64,000 nucleotides of DNA from Plumapathes pennacea (lineage: Eukaryota; Cnidaria; Anthozoa; Antipatharia; Myriopathidae), in contig OZ038473.1 of assembly GCA_964036295.1 (NCBI GenBank), positions 12,166,501 to 12,230,500 of the forward strand, given 5' to 3'. The notes beneath the pieces were generated by a model that saw nothing but the letters and a program-made list of their open reading frames with translations, searched no databases and was not told the DNA's origin. Of this stretch, positions 22,236-34,862 are shown piece after piece. The translations under genes and the position numbers were made by a program. Within the stretch, counting starts at the first letter, position 1. Each line of letters opens with the position of its first letter.

Positions 22236-22254
22236 AGAATACCAATTTAACTCT

Positions 22255-22450
22255 CAAACCCAAAATACAAATTCTCCCAACCATTCAAGAAGAAAATGTG
22301 CGAGTGATGTAATGAGAATTGATGGTTTAGTCAGCTTCCATCTGCACAACGTATCAAGCAGCAAATTCTCCATATTGTATGATATATATGTAGCGAGATA
22401 ACGAAGGAGAAAATTGAAGTTGATCCCCTCTTGGAAGTGTAAGAGTTGGT
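22255..22450. repeat. TTAA-type MITE, degraded copy
   Basis: Carries the family's internal blocks (gagtgatgtaatgagaattg, tttagtcagcttcc, gagaaaattgaagttgatcc) with decayed ends (actctcaaaccc, ggaagtgtaagag). Confidence 0.5.
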
Positions 22451-22494
22451 TACTCTAATCAGCAAGACCAAACAAACAACGTCTCCCACAAATT

Positions 22495-22500
22495 TTTATT
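22495..22500 (-). promoter_or_regulatory. polyadenylation signal of LOX A
   Basis: AATAAA on the minus strand (tttatt on plus), about 53 bp past the LOX A stop. LOX B and C have the same signal at the equivalent place. Confidence 0.6.
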
Positions 22501-22552
22501 CTGTCTCATCTATGAGAGACAATGACAACGCTTGGAATCTGAACACTCGTGT

Positions 22553-25500
22553 TCATGTTTGGATTCCGTTTGGCACCCATTCCGGTAGCATGTAAGGATA
22601 CGTCAGCCTCCCGTTTTGGAATCGCTGATCGTTTCTAGCTTTCAATTCAGCAGTGACATCTTTTAGCTTCTCGAAGGCACGCTTCACAACAGCTGCTCCC
22701 TTTTCATCCTTCAGTTCGTCTCCATAGTCAAACAAACGGTCAAATCTTAGAGTCGACAGAGACATTGACAACGTGACTTGTAGCTGAAAGAAATAACATA
22801 AAAGAGTCGCGAAAATAAAGAACAGTGCGGGTGTTTTCATGTTTTCATGTTTTCATATATGGTGAAAATATTTTTGCCAACCTCGTCCCCGGGATCGGGA
22901 GATGAAAGAGCCTGGGAACGAGGTTGATTGACCCCCCCCCCCCCCACACACACACACACACACCCCTGGTAATGTAAATATTTCTTCCCAGGTCCTCACC
23001 AACTTTTGTACTACATTTTTACAGGGGGAGAGAAAGGAGGGCCTGATCGCTTGAGAAAATGACGTCACGGATAATTTCTCAAAGACTACCGCAGTTTTAT
23101 CCCGCTGGTATTGCAGGCTCGCAGGAACATAGTCCAACATGGCGGGCGTGAAAAATACCACCTTTTAGACATCGATATTTTCGCTTTGCGGCGAACAAAG
23201 TTCATTGCGATATCCTCGATGGATATTTTCAAGTCTACTAAGGTAATCTAGAGGCAAATTTCGTTAAAAAAAAAAGAAAATTTGATCGTGGTAGCACTTT
23301 ATATTATAATTATTGTCATTGGCAAAAATGGCCGACAGACAGACTGATGAATAGTATAAACAAGAGAGCGCCCCGGCAGTTGCCCTCCTAAAGCTCCTGG
23401 TGTTATTATTACTAGTTGTTATTAATATTATTATGATGTTGCACACTGTACAAGAGGGTTTGAACGGCGACCATGTTGGATGGCAGGAACAATAAAATTC
23501 AATTCCTGTGGGAAAGAAATGTTACTGTTTTGGGAAAATATCTTATTGTTAATGCCGTCCAACATGGCCGCCGTGCAAACCCTCTATATGTCTTCCGCGC
23601 ACTACTTACGATTGCAGTGGCCTTGTTTGGAAGACCCAGTCGTTTGTCCCCCTTGTGAAAAAAGTCAGGGCTGTATGTCTTGCCAGGCATAATAGGCACA
23701 TACGACGCGTAATCATTCAGTTCGTAGTTGACGCTAGCGTGTTGTGCAGTCACGTGAAAGATGATGCGGGTAAAGATCTCTGTCAGTTCCTCCCGTGTTT
23801 TTACTGTTGTCGGAAAGCCTCTGATCTGTAAAGAAACACACGGAAAAATGAAAAAACAAGAAAAAAAAAGGAAAAAAAGAAAACTAAAGGAATTTTCCAG
23901 TTCCTTAATCTTAATGGAAGACAGCTGGTGTTTTCTGTTTCAAGAACGGGAAACAAAAAGAGGTTTTACTCGAGAGAAACAACAACCACCACTTAATAGA
24001 CAAGGACACTAAGTAAAATGCAAACTTGATAAATAAAATTATGCAATCAACGCATTTCACGTAAAATTTTGCGCAAATATTACATTTTGGGAGCTAACCA
24101 CGCATCTTATCCTGGGCATCTGTGTGGTTAAAGAAACCCTCTTACCATAGATGCTTTGCGCGCCCAGGACTGACGGCGGCCATTTTCGTATCATACAAAA
24201 ATGGCGGATTCTCGTGTTTTTCTTTGTTTTGTCGCAAAATAAATCAGCACAAACTCAGAAAGTGTATTGAATACGGCAAGCAGCGACAGTCAGATCGATC
24301 AGTCATAACGTGGGCGCCTCAGGAAATTCGAGCTCCGGATGTAAATATAAACAAGGGCGCGCAAAGCATCTACGGTGAGAAAACGCGCTTTGTGTCAGAG
24401 ACCTCAAGCTCGTCGTTTGGGAAATGAAAGTCTGTCTGACTATTCCGGAATAGTCCCAAACAAACGCTCCCTAAGAAGCACTCGTACCTTTCCTTCTTCA
24501 CTCATTTCCCTGGCAAACGCTTGAAGTTCCTCGTCTCCCACGACGGACGCATCGTCGCTGTAGTAACTTTAGTGAATGAAAACAAATAAAATTAGTTGCA
24601 CTCGCGATAGAAAACGTATTTCAAGACATCTTAACATATATAATAGTTTTAGAAGTGTTCATCTCGTTGATCAAATGAATTTGTAAAGAGATTCTTATTT
24701 AACAATTCTAAAACTATTTTATTGTTGAGATTTTTGAAATACATTTTATATCAAACATTTCAGACCCGCACAGTTACTCAGTTTTTCCGCTCGTACAGTA
24801 AAAGTGACCAGCTTCACTGGTTGTAACACCAAATGGATCGAGAAAACGAGAAAACAAATTTATAGATACTCACGCGGACACGTATTCCTCCACCATGTTC
24901 TCAATTGCGACGAGCATCGACTTGCCATCATCTCGGTAGGGGAAGTACTCTGGTTCATTCTCAAGTCCACGAGCCTGGAAAAGAATTTGGATTGGTAAAA
25001 AAAAAAGTATAGAAACACTTCTAAGTTCTAAAACTCGTTCCTTGATTGAGAGTTCACAAAAGTCACGTTGCCAAGTCAGCAGTTTTTCTAAACGTCTTGT
25101 TCCAAGGCATAACGAGGGGCACGTTTTTACTAATGGTATATAAAAGGTTCTCTACTTCGAACTCATAATGGTATTTTAATAGGTTAGGGGTTGAAAGCCT
25201 GGGTGGGGCCATGAAGGGTTTAACGTCAATAGCTAAATACTGTCGAAGTGAATAAAAATTTACTTTTCCCGGATTTAATGCCAGAGTTCCTACTAGTATC
25301 TATATAACAACACGCTTGTTGGTCCGTCTGTGTGTAATACTCTTTCCCAGGCACCGAGTGGAGGAAACAAGTTGAATTGTTGCCATTTCCATTGACAAGG
25401 GTTATAAAAGTCGGACATGAGTGTGGAAAGAGACTAAGCTGTCACTAATATTTTAAGGGGGTCACGCTAGAAGTACCTTTATATTTCCCAAGAAATCTGT

Positions 25501-28500
25501 TACATCCCATGTAACCTGAGAATGGACCTTGTTGATGAGCTGCTGTGCTCCCTTGCTGCCAGCTGCAAAGAGCAGACGCGCGAAACCTGTTAAAGGATTT
25601 AGAAGGAGTGGCGCTCCGAACACGTTAGGAACCAGGATCTCACGGCAGTGGTACTTCATGATCTGTTGCAGTGGATGCTGGTCGGGGAAGTTCCTCTTTA
25701 TGGTCACGCAGAAGGCCTCAGTGACAAAGTGAACCTTGGACAAATGTTCCACAAATTGACAATAGAAAAGCTCTGTTGTCTGGATGTTCAATTTGGCCAC
25801 CTCCCAGTCGTCACCATCTGCTGGGGTGAACACTGGAGAGTCTGACGTAGAAAAAAATAAATATACTCACTAATTGTCGTAAATTTGTCTCTCCGTCACT
25901 CACGAACAGTTTTCACATAGTTTAATAGGCTTCATTCTGAGTAAGGTGTCAAAAGCCAGGTTCTCTGTACTGTATGATGTTTTTCTGTTGAAGAAATGGA
26001 AAGTCTCTCTTGGAAAATCTCACTCTTGTCCCTACTTTCCATTTTAGTTTATTCTGATCTCGACCCCGCAAGCTCACTGCGACCAGTCTTGTTCCTTATT
26101 AGAGTGCAAGAGTCTTCCGTCAGTCTTTACATAAAGAGCTGGTCTCCCGACGACTGACTGACGAACATTTAAAAACAAACTAGAAGTCTGGATTAGTACC
26201 CTCGCAGGGCTATTGTTTTGGTTTTGGTTCACTTTCTACCTCTCCCACCCCTCCCTCACCTTCACTTTCTACCTCTCCTACTCCTCCCTCACCTGGACGG
26301 TAGTCCATCTGAATGGCTATAGGTCTCAGTCCCCCATTCATGTTCTCGTCTCCAACAAACAGTGCAATAGGGGATCGAGTATCTTCCATCCTATGTGTTA
26401 TACCGATGTGCGTGATGTCGAATTCCCTTGGCAAATCATCGCACGAGGGATATCGCAGTACAAACAACGTATCACCTTCACCGACCTAAGAAGAAGAAAG
26501 GCAAAGCTTAAAGGGATTCGGTCATGAATGGATAAATAAATAATAAACAAACAAACAAAGACTTTACATGAGCTGTGAGGCGCGATGGTTAAGCTTCAAA
26601 CTTGAAAACGCTCGGCCTGAGGTGAGGCTCACGTGAGGATATTGTGCCATTGTATAAAAGGAAAGCTTGTCAGGTGGGAAAATAAGTGAAACGATTTCAT
26701 TCGACTTGAGCCGACTTGAGCCGTGATAACAAAACGCGACGCCGTTTGTGCTAAAACTCGGATATACTTTAGTAGGAAGGAAAAGCAAAGTTCAGTCGGT
26801 GGAAATCAAATAGTGACGGTTCTGATTAAAGTTAGCAGGATCCACATTTCGCCGACATTTTTTCTTCGTGACCGCGCTGCAATGGGAATCATATATTTTG
26901 CACCGAATGAGTACTATCTTTTCTCAGGTCCCCTGAGCATTATGACTGCTTTTAATTGGCCATCAGTTGTCACATGACTGATTATCCGGACCGACAGGCT
27001 GACGTACATCCGAGACTCGAGCATTCGTGTTGCTGCCTTCGACAATAATAAAAAAATTACCTGATTATAAAGTATATCTCCAATAGCGGGATTCAAAGTT
27101 TGGTGTAGTTCAGACCAATCCACGCCACCCTCTTCCCCTGTTGATTATAAAAGTACAGTATTAGAAAAATCAGCCTGCAAATGTATCCAATTCGCCCATT
27201 TGCACGGTGCCGCCATCTTGGATTCAAAGCGAGGCTAAACTGGCACAAAATTCGCCAGACATGAAACAAGAGAGTTTCCCATCGCTCTAAAGCACCAAGG
27301 CGTCCTCAGAAGGTATAAACATGTTTCATTTGGGGGGTTGCATGCACAAATTTCCAAGGTAACTTTCTCAATTATGCCAGAACAGCCTCGTTTTGAAGCT
27401 CGCGCCGGTTCCCGTACAAAGAGCCTATCTATGTACGTGTGTGTGTATGCACGAAACGTTAGTGCTGTCAGATGTCTGTGTACTTACCTTCCCTGTATCT
27501 CACACGTTGCAAGGGCATTGTGCACGCTCCAGCTAGCCGCTGCTGCGCAAAATAATCGTCGCCATTCGTGCCATCATTCACGTCCTGAAACGGCTCATAA
27601 CCTTCGGTTGGAATTCTCTGCGAAGAAAGAAGACAATGCTGTTCCTCAAAGGGCTGATTCCTTAACAAGCAAATTGTAGCAGTTGTAGAACAATGTTATA
27701 CCAAAAGATCAGCGCCGGTAAGTGATTTAACTATTTGATGCTCAATAAAAATGTTACCCAGTGACAGATTTTACCTTGTGGTGCTACTCAAAACAAGTTC
27801 TGTTTAGGGAATATTTTTTGGATAAACTCTAAAATGAAGCATGGGCTTCAAAAGACAATTTTTACAATTTTGTGTGGAGGGAGGTGTGCTACCTCTGCAA
27901 ACTGAGATTATCGGCAACTTGATCACTCCCCAGACAGAGAAAGAGGCTTTATAGTATGATCCTTTGGCTCAGATTATAATGAAATCGATTGAGCAAGGTA
28001 CTTTCAAACAGGTAGCGCTTTGGTTCAATTTCAGATTTTTGTTCACCTCACTGTTTTAGTAATCGAAATGATATCTTGGATTTTTGAGATGAGAAACACG
28101 CCCTAGGAAAATATAGCATAAAATAAGAGAGCATGCAAAAGTGGTAAATCAGATGTCGATCCCCGAGTTTGGCCTAAAAACATAACTCGATTATAAGACA
28201 CAACCGACATTAACCCAAACTAAGGACCTGTTCACGTCTAGAAGGGGAAACTGTTAGTTCTGTCTATGAAACACAGCTAGTTTCTGCACGATATCTTACA
28301 TTACATGTATCTCTGTTTAAAAAAATCGTCATTGTGGCCTTTTCGTTATCTTACCAGCTCATCATCGCCCAAACTTTCAATTTCCGCTCGGAAATAGTTG
28401 CGTATGTCTTCATATCCTGAGTGGGTAATCAAGCTTACTGCACCTTTAATTGAACCTTGAACTCTCCCTAAGAGCTTTAACAGGGCATCCATAGTGTTTG

Positions 28501-29942
28501 CTAGAGTTTTTGGCGGCGGCGGCGGCGGTTTTTGTTTAAAAATAGAATGGAACGTTTGGCACAGAAAACCGCAGAAGAATCTCTTGTCCGGTTGTCCTTT
28601 GCCCTACAACGAAATCGAAAAACAAAAAGTGTAGAATCCAAACTTATAAAATAAGTATGATACTACGCGAGCCCTGATTGGCTAAATAATCGTGTAATAT
28701 GAGAGTATATTACACGCTGACGCAATACGTGATGTATTTTATTTGACTAATTATTTTATAAAAATACTCGAGTAGCGCCGGAAACCACTCGGCGGCCTCG
28801 TGGTTTCCTTACGCTACTCTCGTGTTCTCCCAACTTCCCGCGTGTTTAGATGAGGCTATATTACACGGTGACGCGTTATATATTTCGTAATTCTAGAATG
28901 AAACGATATCGATAGAGTATAATATCTTGGATATTAAACGGTCATGCACTGAAGCTTACCTCAATGTCGCCATCGTTCGAAGCTACTAGTCCCGTCACAT
29001 CAGACCTTATTCCAACTTCCTTTAAAAAAAAAAAACCATATGGATGTCAAAAGGGTTTAAAGTATAAATGCTGGACGTTTGCGCTCAAAGCACAAAGAGT
29101 TACCTGAGCCAAATATTTTCCCAGAGTGTTTATAACAGTGTCAGACATACTCTGGAAACTGTCCGCATGAGCTTTTGTGAATGGATCCTTGTCTATGATC
29201 TCTTGCAGCTCTTGCTGGCTCAGGTCCACAAGTGCAAATGGGATTCCATCTTTTCCAGTAATCAGTTTGAAGGTATCCTGATTCTTGAGAAGATCTTGTT
29301 CACGGATATACTTACAATAGTATCCATCCACGTTCTGCGGCAGGCTTACAGCACATGAGCTCTCATCAGCCAGGGAACTTAGAATTAAACAAAAAACTAG
29401 AGTCACAATGGCTGACCCACAACATTAACAAGTATGGCATACTATGTTACGGCCCAATAGAGCCGGTTAATTTTGAAAGGTTAAATTTTACCATTTTTAA
29501 CTTAATTCACTTGAACTATCATCTTTGTTCTAGTTGAATGCAAAACAATGCCGAGGTTCCCCTCCCCCCCCCCCCCCCGTCCCAATTTTTGTGCTCGCCC
29601 CATTTTTCTCGAGGTCAAAATCGAAACAGTCGTCGTATGCTCTTCGTATCGAGGGGAAACACTTGCTACGCAGGTCATGTTATTGGTAACAAACAAACAA
29701 ACAAACAAACAAACAAACAAACAAACTCCTACATATACCAGAATTACGATATTCGTAAATGCCCCCTCGCCCAAATGGTCCAAAAAAAGTACCTCTATTG
29801 TTTGACTGCATATAATACAAGTAAAACAACAATTCAGAAGGATAGAAAGGATACATTCAAAACTACATTTCTTATTATACCTGCCAGTGTAAAAGGCAGT
29901 CATGCTGCTGATGAGCATAACCAAACGAAATGTGATCCTCAT
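22553..29942 (-). CDS. secreted lipoxygenase, copy A
   Basis: Twelve exons join without a break into 678 aa: 29881-29942, 29104-29377, 28960-29019, 28355-28603, 27488-27617, 27061-27137, 26293-26485, 25477-25841, 24874-24974, 24488-24566, 23610-23825 and 22553-22783, all GT-AG. The start gives a signal peptide (MRITFRLVML..), so the enzyme is probably secreted. By family knowledge LOXs add oxygen to polyunsaturated fatty acids at a non-haem iron. Visible: EHLSKVH (iron His381, His386), HPLQQIMKYHCRE, and QHASVNYEL (iron His559 and Asn563). Oddities: the C-terminus is PNGIQT, so Thr678 replaces the usual iron-ligand Ile; and the conserved GxNP motif reads GACTMP where B and C have GANP and GTNP, although the frame is intact. 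A run of six Pro from a CCG repeat lies in exon 4. No PLAT domain is seen. It is a young duplicate of B. Confidence 0.88.
22936..22974. repeat. poly(C) plus (CA)n microsatellite
   Basis: A C-run followed by (ac)n in the last intron of LOX A, beside a cctcgtcccc..gggaacgagg imperfect hairpin (22879-22926). Confidence 0.7.
23453..23585. repeat. 133-bp MITE in the last intron of LOX A
   Basis: Termini agagggtttgaacggcgacc and its inverted counterpart ending gccgtgcaaaccctct match over 33 bp with three mismatches. LOX B lacks it at the same place (catactgatgtcttccgc, 43760-43777), so it is a post-duplication insertion or was lost from B. Confidence 0.65.
28644..28890. repeat. about 247-bp MITE in intron 3 of LOX A
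   Basis: The LOX B intron reads gaatccaaatttctagaatg without interruption. LOX A has about 247 bp between gaatccaaa and ttctagaatg. The insert has tatattacacgctgacgc and tatattacacggtgacgc near its ends and a palindromic core (gagtagcgccggaaaccac .. gtggtttccttacgctactc). Confidence 0.65.
29688..29726. repeat. (AAAC)n microsatellite
   Basis: About nine aaac repeats in the first coding intron of LOX A. The equivalent LOX B site (48464-48480) has barely two. Confidence 0.7.
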
Positions 29943-30443
29943 GCTCCTTGGAAAGGCAGTCGAACTTTAACAATAAGAGCAGATCTAAAGAAGAAAAACA
30001 GAAAAACAGTTACTAAAAAACGTGTAGTTCCAAGCAGGTTGAATAGCTTGCCAGTACACCTTCTCAACCTCAGTAATAATTAATAATTAACTACAGTATG
30101 GAGAATTTGCTACTTGATAGTTTGCTTAGATGAAAGCTGATTGGCCTATCAATTCTCACTACATCACTCATACATTTTCTTCTTGAACGGTTGGGAGAAT
30201 TTTGTATTATGGAGTGTAACACTCGTTCGAGTGTTTGATCCAATTTTCAACTCTAGGAATAAACATTAAGCATAGTTACATTCCTTCGAGATTTTGTTTG
30301 CTTGTTTTATTTTCGGTGTTTAAGGCCCCTCGTGAAACCGGCTTGCACTATAGAAACCCGAGTACAACAAAGATCAGTAAAATAAAGATCCATAAAAAAA
30401 TAATAGTAATAATAACTTAACAGTACTGTACAATATAAAGAGG

Positions 30444-30580
30444 TTATTACACGGGAAGGAGTGCAATACGGCGGAGTATTTTTACGAGTCGGTTTTATTT
30501 TTTCGAGCCTGCTTCAGGCGAGAAAAAATAAAACTGACGAGTAAAAATACAGCCGTATTGCACGACTTTTCGTGTAATAA
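30444..30580. repeat. 137-bp foldback element
   Basis: Arms ttattacacgggaaggagtg and cacgacttttcgtgtaataa, with inner arms gcaatacggc / gccgtattgc and gagtatttttacgagtcggt / gactgacgagtaaaaatac. The whole segment is one imperfect hairpin. Confidence 0.65.
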
Positions 30581-30593
30581 ATTTAATAAATTT

Positions 30594-30919
30594 CCAGTGG
30601 TTTGCCGTGGTGTGGACTCTTATTTACCACGATTTACGTCATCACATGGTCAAAATAATGTGGACTCGCGAGGCGCTTCGCCGAGTGAGTCCACAACAAA
30701 TTTTGACCTTGTGATGGCGTAAATCGTGGTAAATAAGAGTCCACACCACGGCAAACCACTGGAATTTGTTTTTTACCACACTATTTAGAAATATACAAGA
30801 AAATTTCGCTGTATTTTGTTGCAAAACGTGACACGCTGGCGTCACATCGTTGTCTGGACTCTTATTTACCACGGTTAATCGACCAATCAGAGAGCGAGAA
30901 ACTAGTGTGTTGTGGTAAA
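30594..30919. repeat. foldback element, copy 1 (169-bp hairpin plus 3' module)
   Basis: 30594-30762 is a hairpin with arms ccagtggtttgccgtggtgt and acaccacggcaaaccactgg. It is followed by a module starting ttttttaccacactattt and ending tagtgtgttgtggtaaaa, itself inverted. The same composite recurs at 34524-34862. Confidence 0.65.
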
Positions 30920-32718
30920 ATGTTTATTATACGACAAACGAAGCAGGGCAAACGTTCTCGCCGCGCGCAAAATGGAACAAAAAAATGACGCGCTCGTAAA
31001 CTGTGCTTGCGAAAATTGATCACGTAAGCTAATAAACCAGTCGATCTGGTTCCTGACGAGTGCAATACACTCCCATCTTTGCACTCGTTTTGGCCCATAT
31101 TTGCACTTGAAAATGTGAAGTCGTGTAATAAAATGAGTAAAACACACGACAGAATGTCCGGCAATTAAGGTGAGCTACCAAACATAAAATGAAGATCTAC
31201 AAAAAAAAAAATTTAACCATCCAGTACAAATATGAAGCCACGTCCACATGAGCTCGGAATTTGTTGAAAACTTTTTTTTCCGTTTGGGCCTTCCGTCTGC
31301 TCTATGCAGCCAATTTCGGTCACGAAAACGCAGCTTTAGAAAACGCTTTTTTTAGTGTGGACAGGCGAAAATGGAATTTTTCGAAAACTCTGACGTCACG
31401 TTCTTTTGTATTCGCGGACTTGCGTCTTTTGACGTCCCTCCGTTGGCCTGCGTCATGACTATCTAACTATAGTGTGCGTGCAAGCCCCGCGTTTCTCTTG
31501 TGAATTTATGAATGATACTTTGGACTGCGGTGAAAAGATAAGCCTCAATTACCTGAAACTAACAAAGAGGTCGCTGTTTTCGTGTGACACTTTGAATAAT
31601 ATACATAAGTTGGTCAAATTAACGAATAATTAGAAACGTTGATATCAAACTCTCCTTCCAGTTAACGTGATATGGAACTCAAATACTACAAATAAAGCCA
31701 ACATCTGTTCAGTGTGATTTCAAGAACTTCGTATTCACAAGCCCTATATGTACATAAATGTTACAGAAAATACAATCCGCAATTTAATGCTATCTCCAAG
31801 TCAACCGCATTTGTCAAGAACGATGTTTTTCACCATATTGATCACGTTTCACAAACAGCTTAAAATCAATCTATGATGTAAAACACCAAGATGACAAAGC
31901 CACAAACCAGATTATTTACAGAAAGAAGAAGAGCAATGAGCCAGGCTGCACTATTAGACTGACTGATTTGTAGCCCTGGTCGTATTCATGCTCCGCGCCT
32001 CCCAGTTCGGTTTGTATGTATTACGAATTTCCCCGTTTTTAACAGGCTGCTGAGGTGTCGTCTAAATTTATCGTTCCCGTATCTATCAGATGTGATTGAC
32101 AATGATTAGTTTTGTGCAAGGAGATATACTGACAGGCCAGCACAATGTAGTTTATTCAGCTCTAATTTAAACGTCTAGCACAAATTAATGTCTATATCCT
32201 ACAATTTTTTTTGTCCATATGTGCGGCGCTATATTAAATTACAATTAGTTGTATCTAACCAGTCCGTACGGCACTCTTAAGACGCGTTGACTCGTTTACA
32301 CATTTTGAAAGCTCTAGCGTTGTAAACGTTCTGATAATTATACAACCGGTCAAGGTGTCCCGACGTTGTGATTCAGTTACAACTTACCTGACGGTTGTTA
32401 TTTTCTATATTAATATATTTCCCAAGCTTGCGCTGATCGTGATTCAGAGTTTGGTAGGTTTGCAGTCAAAACATGTGAACATATGATCATTTCTCTATCA
32501 GTTCTTCCGCGTCAGTGTAAGCGCTCTATGACGCTCTAGCGTTGTAAACGTTCTGATAATTATACAACCTTGCGCTGATCGTGATTCAGAGTTTGGTAGG
32601 TTTGCAGTCAAAACATGTGAACATATGATCATTTCTCTATCAGTTCTTCCGCGTCAGTGTAAGCTAAAATGACAGTGTCTAAAATCGTGATATAAATGTA
32701 CACATTTGATTAACTTAC

Positions 32719-32870
32719 CGCTTTTCACTCTCTGTTTTCAGGCACGATCTATGAATGCAATCTACTGACTGTTCTCCAAATTTAGACGTGGCAACTAAGA
32801 GCTCTGGCCGATAACACAACCTGGAGGGTGGGGTCTAAAACGCACATGCGCATTTACTCTATAGATACTG
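32719..32870 (-). promoter_or_regulatory. candidate 5' non-coding exon and promoter of LOX A
   Basis: Minus strand: cagtatctatagagtaaatg (TATA-like) and tgcgcatgtgcgttttag, then about 110 bp ending gagagtgaaaagcg before a consensus donor gtaagtta. Near-identical copies lie at 48858-48945 and 49973-50112 upstream of LOX B. Assignment to LOX is by position, orientation and duplication with it; the coding exon begins after an acceptor (ttcttctttag). Confidence 0.35.
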
Positions 32871-33582
32871 TTTCTAAGAAACATAAAATATGTTCGTCTT
32901 GGTGTTGGCCACGAGTGTGCCGAAATGTATTTGGTAGGCTCAATGCTAAATGGATGAACCTTCATCTGTGAACATATTCCCTAACGGAGCCGCAAAAAAA
33001 AAAAAAATGTGGTTCTGCGCCGCTAACCAATGGACTTGCGGCATCGCGAAATTGCGTCTTTTGACGTCAGCGTCATGACTATGGGACTATAGTGTGCGTG
33101 CAAGCCCCGTGTTTCTCTTGTGAGTTTATGAATGATACTATAGACTGCGGAGAAAAATAAAGCTTGATTTTTTTAAACTAACAGAGATCGCTATTTTCGT
33201 GTAGCACTTTGAATAATATAAATAAATTGGTCAATTTAACGAATAATATGAAATAATTAAAAGCTGAGCGGGATGTGTTTATTTGTCAATTAGCAATGTT
33301 GACATCAAACTCCACTTATCGTTGTATGGAACTCAAATAATGAAAATAAAGCCAATATTTCCTCAGTGTGATTTCAAGAACTTCGTATTCACAAGTCCTT
33401 TGTACATAAATGTCACAGCAAATAAAACCCGCACGTGCTATCTCCAAGTCAACCACATTTGTCAAGAACAATGTTCTTCATCGTATTGGTCACGTTTCAC
33501 GAACGGCCTAAAATCAATCTATGATGAATCTATCATGATTTGGAACTCAAAGAATGAAATATAGTCAATATTACCCTGGGTT

Positions 33583-33697
33583 CCAGAGGTTTCTCGCTCT
33601 CGGAAAACCCGGGCTGCGCGGCCGCGTAGAGCTGGGGCCGAAATCACGGGCGGCGGGGGGCTGGGGGCGAGGCGAAGCCGAGGCGAGAAACCTCTGG
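33583..33697. repeat. GC-rich 115-bp TIR element
   Basis: Ends ccagaggtttctcgc and gcgagaaacctctgg are perfect inverted repeats around a GC-rich core. A 74-bp relative lies at 42211-42284; both are preceded by taccctgg. Confidence 0.55.
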
Positions 33698-34523
33698 TAA
33701 CAAACGTCGTTGATCTCACTTCCATGTAACGATGATTGACAGTTATTTTAATTGGATAATAAAAAAGTTGGCCCGCAATGCGTACATGTGGATACTGCTA
33801 ATGCATTTGAAAACATCCGATATGCTGCGGCTACTGATATCAACTGTTTACCGAGAGGATTTAGGCCTTTGGCGCACCCTGGAAATGTACAATAAACTGT
33901 GCTGGCGTTTGTTAAAATTCATAGCATTGCATTTCCACGCATGCTATTGTTGTCGGAGGTACCCGCTCGTGTTGCCGTAAAGTTGCTAGTTGATAGTTGC
34001 TCGTTGCTAGTTACGAGTTGCGTGTTGCCCAGTAGGTCGGGCAGAAACTCAAGTCAGAGGTTTGACTCGTACATAAATGTCACATTAAAGACATCTTTCT
34101 GAAAAAGCAGGCTCGGCAGAACGGGGTAAATTGAGTCAAAACTAGTCTGAGATGTTCCACTGAACAATGCACAGCAGATACGGTGTTGTTACTGTAAACG
34201 AGTGTAAGAGTGGATCGAGTTATTCTCAGGTTTTCTCTGAGGCTTCACAACCGAACGTCGGCCCAAAGCGAGAGATTATGTGTGAGAGAGGATACTGGGC
34301 AAGTGGAGTGGGTCACCCTTCTAGAAGAATTCCATCCCCTTTGTACACAAAACACATCATAACTCATTGTCTTATGGTCAAGTTCCTCAAACAAAGCAAC
34401 GTTGCGTCGTTGTGCAATTAATACGCGAGGGTAGTAACCAGAGATAATTGCCTGGTCCTATTCCTCTCACGTCCGCGATGGAAGGGTTTTATATTTTTCT
34501 AATGAAGTAAATTTAATAAATTT

Positions 34524-34862
34524 CCACTGGTTTGCCGTGGTGTGGACTCTTATTTACCACGATTTACGTCATCACATGGTCAAAATGTTGTGGACTCACG
34601 AGGCGCTTCGCCGAGTGAGTCCGCAACTAATTTTGACCATGTGATGAAGTAAATCGTGGTAAATAAGAGTCCACACCACGGCAAACCAGTGGAAATTTGT
34701 TTTTTACCACAATATTTAGGAATGTACAGGAAACTTTCGTTGTATTTCGCTGCAAAACGTGACATGCTGGCGTCAGCTGGCGTCAGCATCGTTGTCTGGA
34801 CTCTTATTTACCACGGTAAATCGACCAATCAGAAAGCGAGAAACTAGTGTGTTGTGGTAAAA
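34524..34862. repeat. foldback element, copy 2
   Basis: Same composite as at 30594: a 169-bp hairpin (34524-34692, arms ccactggtttgccg / cggcaaaccagtgg) followed by the taccacaatattta .. gtgtgttgtggtaaa module. An internal ctggcgtcag is duplicated relative to copy 1. Confidence 0.65.

Noticed and set aside
29502-29942. 146-residue frame starting at the LOX A signal peptide as an independent gene
   Set aside because: It is exon 1 read through its donor into the intron; splicing at 29881 joins it cleanly to exon 2.
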